DNA from: UBA6544 sp049601975
Lineage (GTDB): Bacteria; Pseudomonadota; Alphaproteobacteria; UBA8366
DNA: 16,427 nucleotides
Direction: 5' to 3'
NCBI GenBank assembly: GCA_049601975.1
Contig: JBMYRC010000093.1
Span: 1 to 16,427, forward strand
The notes under the pieces are model-generated. The model worked only from the letters and a program-made list of their open reading frames with translations, did not search any database and was not told the origin of the DNA. This document shows positions 1 to 7,957 of the stretch, piece after piece; within the stretch, counting starts at the first letter, position 1; each line of letters opens with the position of its first letter. The translations under genes were made by a program, and so were the position numbers.

Positions 1-1
1 T

Positions 2-2287
2 GTACAGCGGGCCGTCAATGCGGATGCGTTGGAGTTAGCAGTCACGGCATCTGACTATATCGACGAAATTCGCCCGACCTTGCCGCCATCGATCAAGCTC
101 GAGCAATACGACATCCAGGCGCGGTTGATTAAGGGCCGGATCGATCTCTTGCTGAAGAACGGTTTCAGCGGGTTGATCCTGGTGATCATCGTGTTGTTCG
201 TCTTCTTGAACGCGCCTGTCGCGTTTTGGGTGGCGGCAGGCATTCCGGTGGCCTTGATGGCGACGATGCTGTTCATGCTGATGAGCGGTCAGACCATCAA
301 TATGCTCAGTCTGTTCGGCATTATCATGGCGCTTGGAATCGTGGTCGATGATGCGATTGTGGTCGGAGAACACGCGGAGACCAAGTCGCGCGAAGGGTTA
401 TCATCCATCGATGCGGCGATCGAAGGGGCAAGGCGAATGGCCGCCCCTGTGCTGTCCGCCTCCCTGACGACGATCGCGGCTTTCACGCCGCTACTCATCA
501 TTTCCGACATCATTGGCCAGATAATCCGCGGTATTCCTTTTGTGATTATAGCGGTGATCGTGGCCAGTTTGGTCGAATGTTTCTTTGTCTTGCCGGGCCA
601 TATGCGGGGCGCTCTCAAACAACGAAAGAAGGCCGGTAAGTGGGCTTTGCGGGTGAAGTTCGACAATGGCTTCAATCGTTTTAAGGAGGGGATGTTCCGG
701 CCGCTCGTCACCCATGCTGTCGCCTCGCGCTATTCCACATTGGCGATCGCAGTTGCGACTTTGATCCTAAGCGTTGGATTGATGATCGGTGGCAGGGTCG
801 GCTTTGTTTTCTTCCCGTCACCCGAGGCCGATAAAGTTTTTGCGAATGTGCAAATGGTCGCCGGTACGCCGAAGGCGCAGACCATTGCCATGCTCTCCGA
901 ATTGGAGCGCTCGCTCCTTGCATCCGCGAAACGCTTGAATGGCGGTGAAGACGGCCTCGTTCGCATGTCGTTGTTAAAATTAGGATCGGAGGTCGGACGA
1001 CCGAGTGCAGCCCCGGTTTCTGGTGATCATATCGGCGGCGTCACTGTCGAGCTGCAAGCGTCGGACGAGCGCGACGTTCGCACGGACGCATTGATGGACG
1101 CTTGGCGCGCGGAAGTTCGCCCGGTCGCGGGAATGGATACACTCACGATTCTGGCAGCACAGGGTGGCCCTCCGGGCCGGGATGTCGATGTGCGCCTTTC
1201 GGGTAAAGACATAACAGCGTTGAAAACGGCCTCCCTGGAGGTGCAAACACTGCTGAAACGTTATCCGGGCGTCAGCTCCATTGAAGACGATCTACCCTAC
1301 GGAAAGCTCGAAGCGATCATCGAGGTGACACCGGACGGGCGGGCCATGGGCTTCACCACGCAGTCGGTCGGGCGCCAAGTCCGGAGCGCGTTTGAGGGCG
1401 CCATCGCCAAACGCTTTCCGCGCGGCGATGAGGAAGTCACGGTTCGCGTGCAATTCCCCCGTGATGTGATCGGGGCAGGCGCACTTAGCGAGCTGCATTT
1501 GCGCGGCAATGCGGGCGCGGAAGTCGCTCTCTCCGAAATCGTCAGCATTCGAGAAACCCGCGGGTTTTCACGCATCCGCCGCGAAGACGGCATTCGGCAG
1601 GTAGCGGTAACCGCAGAGCTGGATAAAGGCGTGACATCGACCGGTAAGATACTCGATGCTTTGGCCGAAGACGGCATCAAGGAAATCGTCCGGAAACACG
1701 GCTTGAGGGTCAAATACGCCGGCAAGGCGGAAGAGCAGGCGACAACACTGGCGGATATGAAGCTGGGCGCAATGATCGGTCTCTCAGCGATCTACATTAT
1801 CCTCGCTTGGGTTTTCGCCAGTTACACTAGACCCATCGTCGTCATGTCGATTATTCCCCTAGGCTTCGTCGGGGCTGCATTCGGTCACTACTTATTGGGG
1901 TTTGATCTCACGATCCTCAGCATGATTGCGCTCATCGGATTGTCGGGCATTGTGGTCAACGATTCGATCATCCTCGTCAGCACCATCGATGAGCGATTAG
2001 CGGGGGGTGAAGCGCGCACTAAAGCCATTATAGATGGGGCCTGCGATCGTTTGCGCGCCGTTATCTTGACCTCGGCGACGACCATTGGCGGTCTCTTACC
2101 GCTCATGTTCGAACGCAGCCTGCAGGCGCAATTCTTGATCCCGATGGCGTTGACAATGATCTTCGGGCTGCTGTTCACCACACTGCTGGTGCTGTTCGTG
2201 GTGCCGGCCTTAATCGCGGTACAAGATGATCTCGGTAACTTAAAGAACCGTTTGTGGCGCTTCTACGCTACATCCTCGGCGGAGTGA
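2..2287 (+). CDS. RND-family efflux transporter permease, 5'-truncated by window edge
   Basis: This is an inner-membrane proton-driven RND (AcrB/HAE1-like) pump that would work with a periplasmic adaptor and an outer-membrane channel, neither of which is in the window. The reading frame is open to base 2, so the first TTG/ATG codons are not the true start. About 760 of the usual 1,000-1,050 residues are present and roughly the first 270 are missing. A hydrophobic block begins near base 150 and is followed by the TM4 motif GIVVDDAIVVGE, whose Asp pair (codons at 347-352) matches the proton-relay Asp407/Asp408 of AcrB. A large periplasmic porter loop follows, then the second hydrophobic bundle from about base 1765. 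TM10 reads GIVVNDSIILVS, with Asn-Asp where AcrB has the relay Lys940. This is common in non-AcrB RND subgroups. The gene ends tail to tail with the first GGT gene, 2 bp away. Substrate is unknown. The family call is firm and the subfamily is not. Confidence 0.93.
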   Translation, partial: VQRAVNADALELAVTASDYIDEIRPTLPPSIKLEQYDIQARLIKGRIDLLLKNGFSGLILVIIVLFVFLNAPVAFWVAAGIPVALMATMLFMLMSGQTINMLSLFGIIMALGIVVDDAIVVGEHAETKSREGLSSIDAAIEGARRMAAPVLSASLTTIAAFTPLLIISDIIGQIIRGIPFVIIAVIVASLVECFFVLPGHMRGALKQRKKAGKWALRVKFDNGFNRFKEGMFRPLVTHAVASRYSTLAIAVATLILSVGLMIGGRVGFVFFPSPEADKVFANVQMVAGTPKAQTIAMLSELERSLLASAKRLNGGEDGLVRMSLLKLGSEVGRPSAAPVSGDHIGGVTVELQASDERDVRTDALMDAWRAEVRPVAGMDTLTILAAQGGPPGRDVDVRLSGKDITALKTASLEVQTLLKRYPGVSSIEDDLPYGKLEAIIEVTPDGRAMGFTTQSVGRQVRSAFEGAIAKRFPRGDEEVTVRVQFPRDVIGAGALSELHLRGNAGAEVALSEIVSIRETRGFSRIRREDGIRQVAVTAELDKGVTSTGKILDALAEDGIKEIVRKHGLRVKYAGKAEEQATTLADMKLGAMIGLSAIYIILAWVFASYTRPIVVMSIIPLGFVGAAFGHYLLGFDLTILSMIALIGLSGIVVNDSIILVSTIDERLAGGEARTKAIIDGACDRLRAVILTSATTIGGLLPLMFERSLQAQFLIPMALTMIFGLLFTTLLVLFVVPALIAVQDDLGNLKNRLWRFYATSSAE

Positions 2288-2289
2288 AC

Positions 2290-4011
2290 CTATCTTCCCA
2301 TCGCGCGGGACGGACGGCGCGGGTCAGCGCCGCTATCGATGATACCTGTCTTTAGGTCTTTTCGCACCAGACAAACGCCTGCAGTTTTCCAGGTCATATC
2401 GGCCATACGCTCCACATCGTGGCCGCGGCGGGCCAATTCCTCGCCGGTCGCCTCGTCAATGCGGCCTTCCATCGTCAATTTGCCTGGATAGGCCTCGTGT
2501 GGAGAGAATGAGTTTGGTTGACTGTGGGTCATGAAGCGCGGCGCTTCCGCAGCTTCCTGCGGATTCATACCGAATAATTCCATATTTAGCATTACCTGCA
2601 CATTCGCCTGGTTCTGATTGTCGCCGCCGGGGGTACCGAACGGCATGACTGATTTGCCGGGACGTATGGCCAAGGCTGGATTTGGTGTCAGGCGCGGGCG
2701 CTTTCCCGGGCCAAGGGACGAGGCGTGACCGCGAACTGCCCAGCTTTGTGAACCACGTGCTGACGGGCAGAGACCGGTGCCGGGAATGACCGGGGATTCA
2801 AACGTTACATCGGAGGGGTTAGACGAGAACGCATTGCCGTGTTTATCAACAACTCCGACATAGGACGTATCGGTCGGAGCAGGTGGGCTTCCGACGGCTA
2901 GAGTGCGCACGGAGGGCGATGGCGTGTATCCCTGGAACTCACCGGCTGGGGGCAAGTCGGGCCAGGCTTCGTCCTTGCGAATGAGTTTACGCCGCTCAGC
3001 TGCATATTCGTCCGACAGCAAGGCTTCCATCGGTACATCGACGTGGGTCGGATCGCCATAGTAGGCTTCTCGGTCTGCGAAGCTGAGTTTGAAGGCTTCG
3101 GCTAGTGTATGGATATAGTCCGGTGAATTATGGCCCATCGACTTGAGATCAAAACCCTCAATCAACTTGATCATTTGCAGCAGGACGGGTCCCTGGCACC
3201 AAACTCCACAGGAGTAGATGTCCATTGGGTCGCCACCATTTTTATAGGTGATCTTCTCTGGCGCAGCGATCTCGCAAGCGAATTCCGCCAGATCTTCAGC
3301 GGAGAGCAAACCTTCATTCTCACGGTGGTATTTTACGATGGCGGAGGCGATATCGCCCTTATAGAAGGCGTCGTGAGCGGCATTAAGGCCTGCTTCGCGC
3401 CCTGCACTGTTTGATGCGGTTTCTTGATCGACCATGTATTGCAGAGATTTCGACAAATCCGTCTGCAAGAAGGATTTTCCGACGACCGGCGGCACGTCAT
3501 CAGGCAGATAAATTTCAGCGTTCTGCGGCCACATCCGATAGACATCCTGATGCGCCTCGATATAAGCGCGCATCATCTCGTGCATGGGAAAACCGTCACG
3601 GGCATAGCGGATCGCGGCCATGGCGACTTCGCCAAAACTCATTGTGCCCCAACGGCCGAGCGCCTGGATGTTGGCATCTGGCGCGGCGGGCACGACTGTC
3701 CGCAGAATGCCGATGGGAACCTCGCCGAATTCCTGCACGAACCGGTCGAGGGACGCTGCTTTTGGCCACGGACCAATGCCAGTGAGGGTCAATACCTGCT
3801 CGCTATCTGCCAGATAGACCATGATCGGCGCCACACCGGCGATTTGCACCATTTCCGACTGCACAACGCCGAGTACTAGGTTGGCCGCGACGCCTGCATC
3901 GATCGCGTTGCCGCCAGCCTCTAGGATGTCCATGGCGGCTTGGGTCGCCAAGTAGTGGCCGGCGGCGACAACGTGCTGGTTCCCGGTGATCATCGGTTGG
4001 TATGCGGTCAT
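2290..4011 (-). CDS. Gamma-glutamyltransferase-fold Ntn-hydrolase, copy 1 (cytoplasmic, non-classical)
   Basis: 573-residue member of the G_glu_transpept family, Ntn hydrolases that self-cleave before a Thr to give large and small subunits. The presumed cleavage/catalytic residue is Thr382 in PTDTSYVGVVDKHGNA, which aligns with Thr391 of E. coli GGT. The oxyanion Gly pair is in FGTPGGD (about 458-464) and the family C-terminus GADPRRPSRAMG is present. The protein starts straight into the family N-terminus with no signal peptide, so it is probably cytoplasmic, unlike periplasmic E. coli GGT. Classical gamma-glutamyl contacts are replaced: the Arg of REKAP is absent (GIGPWPKAA), NNQMDDF is replaced by SARGSQSW, and PLSSMSP by PRLTPNP. 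Glutathione is therefore an unlikely substrate and another amide or acyl bond is more plausible. The start is supported by a GAGGAG ribosome site about 8 nt upstream. The gene lies 78 bp downstream of the paralogous copy 2, and the two are probably co-transcribed. Confidence 0.9.
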   Translation of the reverse strand: MTAYQPMITGNQHVVAAGHYLATQAAMDILEAGGNAIDAGVAANLVLGVVQSEMVQIAGVAPIMVYLADSEQVLTLTGIGPWPKAASLDRFVQEFGEVPIGILRTVVPAAPDANIQALGRWGTMSFGEVAMAAIRYARDGFPMHEMMRAYIEAHQDVYRMWPQNAEIYLPDDVPPVVGKSFLQTDLSKSLQYMVDQETASNSAGREAGLNAAHDAFYKGDIASAIVKYHRENEGLLSAEDLAEFACEIAAPEKITYKNGGDPMDIYSCGVWCQGPVLLQMIKLIEGFDLKSMGHNSPDYIHTLAEAFKLSFADREAYYGDPTHVDVPMEALLSDEYAAERRKLIRKDEAWPDLPPAGEFQGYTPSPSVRTLAVGSPPAPTDTSYVGVVDKHGNAFSSNPSDVTFESPVIPGTGLCPSARGSQSWAVRGHASSLGPGKRPRLTPNPALAIRPGKSVMPFGTPGGDNQNQANVQVMLNMELFGMNPQEAAEAPRFMTHSQPNSFSPHEAYPGKLTMEGRIDEATGEELARRGHDVERMADMTWKTAGVCLVRKDLKTGIIDSGADPRRPSRAMGR

Positions 4012-4037
4012 AGCTTATTTCTCCTCGCCTTTGGTTT

Positions 4038-4077
4038 CCCTCACCCTCCCGCTTGCGGGAGAGGGTCGGGTTGAGGG
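4038..4077. repeat. REP-like imperfect palindrome between the two GGT genes
   Basis: The core CTCCCGC at 4046-4052 pairs with GCGGGAG at 4055-4061. The outer arms CCCTCA (4038-4043) and TGAGGG (4072-4077) extend the structure. The CTCCCGC-TTGCGGGAG core resembles the dispersed intergenic hairpins common in proteobacterial genomes. It could stabilise mRNA ends or attenuate transcription between the paralogues. There is no T-tract, so it is not a classical intrinsic terminator. Only one copy is visible in this window. Confidence 0.7.
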
Positions 4078-4089
4078 TCTCTTGCTTGT

Positions 4090-5811
4090 CTACCAGCCCA
4101 TCACGCGAGACGCGCGCCGGGCGTCTGCACCGCCGGTCATGATACCGGTCTCCAGATCGGACTGGATGGCGCAGACGGAGCCCGCTTTCCAGGTCATGTC
4201 TGGCCAACGCTCAACCTTATGGCCGCGTGCGTCCATCTCTTCCATGACGCTCTCGTCCATTCGGCCTTCTATGCGCAGGATGTTCTTCTCGTATCCATGC
4301 GGCTCGAACGAATTTGGAAAACTAAAGGTCGAGAAGCGCGGCGCTTCAATGGCGTCTTGCGCCTCCATGCCCCAGATTTCCATGTTGAGGAAGACTTGAA
4401 GCATCGCTTGCGCTTGGACGTCGCCGCCGGGTGTGCCGAAGGGGAGAGACAGTTTGCCTTTCCGCATGGCGAGGGCCGGGGCCGGTGTGAGGCGTGGGCG
4501 TTTACCGGGTGCTATGGAGGAGGGGTGCCCCTCAACTGCCCAGTTTTGCGAGCCCCGTGAAGAGGGTGACATGCCCGTGCCGGGAATGATTGGCATACCG
4601 TAGGAACCGTCGCTCGGCGTGGCCGAGAATATATTACCACCTTCGTCGACAACCGCGACATAGGACGTATCCAATGCCATCCGCGAGGGAGCTGCAGCCG
4701 CGCTGTTCGACGCCGGTCCGGCACCGACACCCGGTATCTGGCCGGGGGCGGGCATGCCGGGGCAGGCCCTCGCCATGTCGATTTCGCCTCTGCGTCTGTG
4801 TCCGTATTCGGCTGACAGCAATGTATCGATCGGCACGTCGACGAAACGAGGATCACCGATGTAGGCCTCCCGATCAGCGAAAGCCAACTTCATTGCTTCC
4901 GTCAGGAAATGGACGTAATCGCTTGAATTATAGCCCATTGATTTGAGGTCGACCCCTTCGATGATCGACATCATCTCGAGCATGGTCGGTCCCTGACACC
5001 AAGGGCCGCATCCGAAGACGTCAATCGGCTCGCCAAAGCCGGTGTAAGTACGACCGACCGGTGCTTCGAAAGCGGAGGCGTATTCCGCCATGTCTTCCAT
5101 ACTCAACATGCCGCCATTGGCCGCGTGATAGTCGGTAATGGTCTTGGCGATGTCACCCTTGTAGAACGCAGCCCTTGCGGCCTCCAATGCGGCGTCACGG
5201 CCTTTACCGGCGGCGGCTTTCTCCTCGTCAATCATATATTGGAGCGACCTGCCGAGATCGCGTTGTACGACTAACTCGCCGGTCTTCAGTGGGCGGCCTT
5301 CCGGCAGAAAAACCTCTGCGCTGGCGGGCCAAGATTGATAGCGATCTTGGTGGGTGTCGATATTCTCCGCGAGCAACGGATGGATCGAGAAACCGTCGCG
5401 GGCGTAGCGCATGGCCGATGTCGCGACATCGCCGAACGACATGGTGCCATATTTCGCCAATACCTTGATCCAGGCATCCGGCGCGGCCGGCACCACGGCG
5501 CGGGCGAGCCCGACCGGAATCTTGCCGCCATATTCGTTGATATACTTCTCAAGATTGGTCGCTTTCGGCCACCAGCCAAGACCGCTGACGGTCACGATCT
5601 CGCCGGATTCAGAGTGATAGAGAATGATCGGAGCGACCCCGGCGACTTGCACGAGATCCGGCTGCACGACACCGAGCGCAATGCCCGCCGCGACCCCGGC
5701 GTCGAACGCATTGCCACCCGCTTCGAGAATTTTATACCCAGCTTCTGTGGCGAGGTAATGCCCCGCTGATATCATGTAATGATTGGCTTTGATGGTCGGT
5801 TGCAACGACAT
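4090..5811 (-). CDS. Gamma-glutamyltransferase-fold Ntn-hydrolase, copy 2 (cytoplasmic, non-classical)
   Basis: Paralogue of the downstream gene with exactly the same length, 573 residues, and similar along its whole length, so a tandem duplication is likely. The catalytic Thr is residue 382 in LDTSYVAVVDEGGN and the Gly-Gly oxyanion motif is FGTPGGD. The C-terminus GADARRASRVMG fits the family. It has no signal peptide. Like copy 1 it carries GLGWWPKAT in place of the gamma-glutamyl-binding REKAP motif, SSRGSQNW in place of NNQMDDF, and PRLTPAP in place of PLSSMSP. The most divergent part is the linker just before the catalytic Thr (about 345-380), which is Ala/Pro/Gly-rich here. That segment is processed or flexible in this family. 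A strong AGGAGGAG ribosome site lies 6 nt before the ATG, suggesting good expression. It is the first gene of the minus-strand pair and is divergent from the TauD-like gene. Confidence 0.9.
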   Translation of the reverse strand: MSLQPTIKANHYMISAGHYLATEAGYKILEAGGNAFDAGVAAGIALGVVQPDLVQVAGVAPIILYHSESGEIVTVSGLGWWPKATNLEKYINEYGGKIPVGLARAVVPAAPDAWIKVLAKYGTMSFGDVATSAMRYARDGFSIHPLLAENIDTHQDRYQSWPASAEVFLPEGRPLKTGELVVQRDLGRSLQYMIDEEKAAAGKGRDAALEAARAAFYKGDIAKTITDYHAANGGMLSMEDMAEYASAFEAPVGRTYTGFGEPIDVFGCGPWCQGPTMLEMMSIIEGVDLKSMGYNSSDYVHFLTEAMKLAFADREAYIGDPRFVDVPIDTLLSAEYGHRRRGEIDMARACPGMPAPGQIPGVGAGPASNSAAAAPSRMALDTSYVAVVDEGGNIFSATPSDGSYGMPIIPGTGMSPSSRGSQNWAVEGHPSSIAPGKRPRLTPAPALAMRKGKLSLPFGTPGGDVQAQAMLQVFLNMEIWGMEAQDAIEAPRFSTFSFPNSFEPHGYEKNILRIEGRMDESVMEEMDARGHKVERWPDMTWKAGSVCAIQSDLETGIMTGGADARRASRVMGW

Positions 5812-5817
5812 TTTCAG

Positions 5818-5825
5818 CTCCTCCT
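5818..5825 (-). promoter_or_regulatory. Strong Shine-Dalgarno of GGT copy 2
   Basis: AGGAGGAG on the minus strand, 6 nt before the ATG at 5811. It is the strongest ribosome site in the window and fixes the start of copy 2. Confidence 0.8.
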
Positions 5826-5859
5826 AAGGCGCGCATGGCGTCGCGCCCGATGGGATTTT

Positions 5860-5890
5860 GTTGAATTGACCCTAGCGTGTCGCCTTCAAC
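5860..5890. promoter_or_regulatory. Inverted repeat in the GGT/TauD divergent intergenic region
   Basis: GTTGAA (5860-5865) and TTCAAC (5885-5890) form a perfect 6-bp inverted repeat with a 19-bp spacer, inside the 146-bp region that separates the divergent starts at 5811 (-) and 5958 (+). The position suits an operator shared by the two genes. No convincing -35/-10 pair could be placed on either strand, and a 6-bp dyad can arise by chance. Confidence 0.25.
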
Positions 5891-5957
5891 GAACAAGGGG
5901 GAGAGGATTTATTCCCCACGGTTTTGCTTTTCGGCAGAACAGACCGAAATCAATTGG

Positions 5958-6800
5958 ATGGGTACTTACAGTTATTTCCAAGTTAAACCGCTTTCCGGCG
6001 CGGTCGGCGCTGTGTTGAGTGGGATAGATATCTCGGAAGAGCTTTCAGCCGACGCCATCGCCGAAATTCGGCAGGCTTGGCTTGAACATTTGGTAATCTT
6101 TTTTCGCGATCAGCAATTGAGCGATGAGCGTTTGATGGCGTTTGGACGCCGGTTTGGGGACCTGTATCTGCACCCGAACTTGGCAAAAAAGGGGCCGAAC
6201 CCCGAAGTAATCCACGTGGTGAAGGAGCCGGAAGCGACACGGGTCGTCGGTGCAGAGTGGCATACGGACACCGGGCACGTTGAATGTCCACCCATGGGGG
6301 CGATCCTGCATGCGTTGGAGGTACCGCCGCGTGGAGGTGATACGCTGTTTGCCAACCAATACTTAGCCTACGAGACGCTGTCAGATGGGTTGAAGGCGGC
6401 GCTCGACGGCATGAAAGCGGTGCATGACGACAGCCGTGTCGCAGGACCCAATGCGAATCAGGGACGCTCCACGCAAACCCGCGACGACGAAGAATGGACA
6501 CCCACTGAAAATGCACATCCCGTTATCCGCACCCATCCGGAGACAGGTCGCAAGGCGCTTTTCGTCAATGTCGCGTCGGCGCATAAATTCGAAGGGATGA
6601 GGAGAGCGGAAAGCGCAGCCTTGCTTCAATATCTCTTCAAACACGCGACCCGGCCGGAGTTCACCTGCCGTTTCAATTGGGAGCCCGGTTCCGTCGCGTT
6701 TTGGGATAACCGTTGCCTGAAGCATATTGCGGTCAATGACTATCAGGGGCATCGCCGTGATATGCGTCGGGTGCAGCTTGTGGGCGATAAGCCAACGTAA
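5958..6800 (+). CDS. TauD/TfdA-family Fe(II)/2-oxoglutarate dioxygenase
   Basis: Predicted cytosolic oxygenase that couples 2-oxoglutarate decarboxylation to substrate hydroxylation. The family includes taurine, alkylsulfate and phenoxyacetate dioxygenases. With the ATG at 5958 the protein has 280 residues, typical for TauD. The iron-binding facial triad is visible: His102 and Asp104 in EWHTDTGH, and His256 in WDNRCLKHIAVNDY. Arg266/267 and Arg270/271 in HRRDMRRV sit where TauD binds the 2-oxoglutarate and substrate carboxylate or sulfonate. An upstream in-frame GTG at 5877 would add 27 residues (about 10 kDa-scale extension is not involved) that look non-homologous to the family, so 5958 is preferred. 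Neither start has a clear Shine-Dalgarno. The gene is divergent from the GGT pair. Substrate cannot be assigned, and taurine is only one option. Confidence 0.9.
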   Translation: MGTYSYFQVKPLSGAVGAVLSGIDISEELSADAIAEIRQAWLEHLVIFFRDQQLSDERLMAFGRRFGDLYLHPNLAKKGPNPEVIHVVKEPEATRVVGAEWHTDTGHVECPPMGAILHALEVPPRGGDTLFANQYLAYETLSDGLKAALDGMKAVHDDSRVAGPNANQGRSTQTRDDEEWTPTENAHPVIRTHPETGRKALFVNVASAHKFEGMRRAESAALLQYLFKHATRPEFTCRFNWEPGSVAFWDNRCLKHIAVNDYQGHRRDMRRVQLVGDKPT

Positions 6801-7023
6801 TTGATGGCTGATATAGATAATTTGTCAATTTTGTGCTAAGAAATGCTGACGTTCTTTGACGCGTGAAAATTCTCGACATGTCCCGGCGCATCGGCGCCGC
6901 TCGCAGCCCAAAAGAGCGGTATTGTAATACTGTGCATGGGGTTGTTCCGCGAAAAACCGATCATGGGTACTGTATCACCCGAACTGGCATGACTTTTTCT
7001 AATATTCCGCTTATTGGTCTTCT
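6801..7023. other. 223-bp intergenic region with two small dyads
   Basis: No credible gene is present. CGGCGC (6884-6889) and GCGCCG (6894-6899) form a 6-bp hairpin with an ATCG loop. It may help end the TauD transcript but lacks a T-tract. GTATTGTAATAC (6919-6930) is a short dyad with 5-bp arms that could be an operator or part of a promoter for the aldo/keto reductase gene. I could not place a good -35/-10 pair. Confidence 0.35.
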
Positions 7024-7923
7024 ATGACTGAGGAACCAGCTCAAACAACTACTATGGTGGAGTATCCACCCTTTCTCTACGGCACGGCCTGGAAAGCAGA
7101 AGAGACGCGCCGCTTGACCCTTTTGGCGATCCGCCAGGGTTTCCGGGGCATCGATACCGCCAATCAGCGCAAACACTATTTCGAGGCGGCGGTGGGCGAG
7201 GCCATTTCCGACGCTTTCGACGGCGGCCTTGTCACCCGGGAAGAGCTGTTCTTACAAACGAAATTCACCCATCAGAGCGGCCAAGACGAGCGTTTGCCTT
7301 ACGATGCGAAGGCGCCCATCGGCGATCAAGTTCGCCAGTCCTTTGATTCGTCATTAGCGCACATCGGGCTCGATTTTATCGACAGCTACGTGCTCCACGG
7401 CCCAACGACCCGCAAGGGCCTGAGTGCCGCTGATCTCGAAGCATGGAAGGCGATGGAGGCAATCCAGAGGGAAGGAAAGGTTGGATCACTCGGGATCAGC
7501 AACGTTTCGTTGGAACAACTTCGCACGCTGCACAAGGTCGCTAAGGTTAAACCGCGTTTCGCACAAATCCGATGCTATGCTGCGCGTGCTTGGGAGCGCG
7601 ATATTCGTGAATTCTGCGGCGTCAATGGCATCGTCTTTCAAGGATTCTCGTTGCTGACCGCAAACCGGCAGGTGCTGAACCACGAAGCGATGAAGGAAAT
7701 CGCGCGGCTGCATCGCAAAACGGCAGCGCAAATAATCTTCCGTTATGCCCTTGAGGTCGGGATGTTGCCGCTGACTGGGACCAAGAGCGGCATCCATATG
7801 GCGGAAGACCTCGATGTATTCGGCTTTAAGCTGACCGTGGCCGATGTGAAGGCCATCGAGAGCATGGGAGCCGAGGGCAAGCCGCAACCGTTTCGGATCA
7901 CGATCAAACGTCCGGGGGATTAG
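7024..7923 (+). CDS. Aldo/keto reductase family oxidoreductase
   Basis: 299-residue NAD(P)H-dependent (beta/alpha)8 aldo/keto reductase, expected to reduce aldehydes or ketones in the cytosol. Candidate catalytic residues are Asp44 and Tyr52 in IDTANQRKHYFEAAVG, Lys80 in LFLQTK, and His125 in YVLHGP. The Asp-to-Tyr spacing is eight residues rather than the usual five (DTAxxY), a variant I associate with a DTAxQxKHY subgroup of the family. GKVGSLGISN (151-160) matches the conserved GKxRxIGVSN region, and LTGTKSGIHMAEDL near 250-264 fits the cofactor phosphate-binding loop. The ATG at 7024 has no clear ribosome site, and Met11 is an alternative start. The LLM oxidoreductase follows 34 bp later, so the two are probably one transcript. 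Substrate unknown. Confidence 0.88.
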   Translation: MTEEPAQTTTMVEYPPFLYGTAWKAEETRRLTLLAIRQGFRGIDTANQRKHYFEAAVGEAISDAFDGGLVTREELFLQTKFTHQSGQDERLPYDAKAPIGDQVRQSFDSSLAHIGLDFIDSYVLHGPTTRKGLSAADLEAWKAMEAIQREGKVGSLGISNVSLEQLRTLHKVAKVKPRFAQIRCYAARAWERDIREFCGVNGIVFQGFSLLTANRQVLNHEAMKEIARLHRKTAAQIIFRYALEVGMLPLTGTKSGIHMAEDLDVFGFKLTVADVKAIESMGAEGKPQPFRITIKRPGD

Positions 7924-7957
7924 CGCCCGGTTCGCGTATTTACTCAGAGGAAAATGC

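Noticed and set aside
29..31. TTG as the start of the RND gene
   Set aside because: The frame is open to the window edge and the N-terminal 270 or so residues of the family are missing. The true start is outside the window.
3424..3879. 151-codon plus-strand ORF inside GGT copy 1
   Set aside because: It is antisense to a full-length conserved gene and has no recognisable domain.
5877..5957. Upstream GTG start for the TauD-like gene
   Set aside because: It adds 27 residues that do not resemble the TauD N-terminus, and it has no ribosome site. The ATG at 5958 gives the family's normal length.
6804..6839. Tiny 11-residue ORF after the TauD gene
   Set aside because: Too short, with no ribosome site or distinctive composition.
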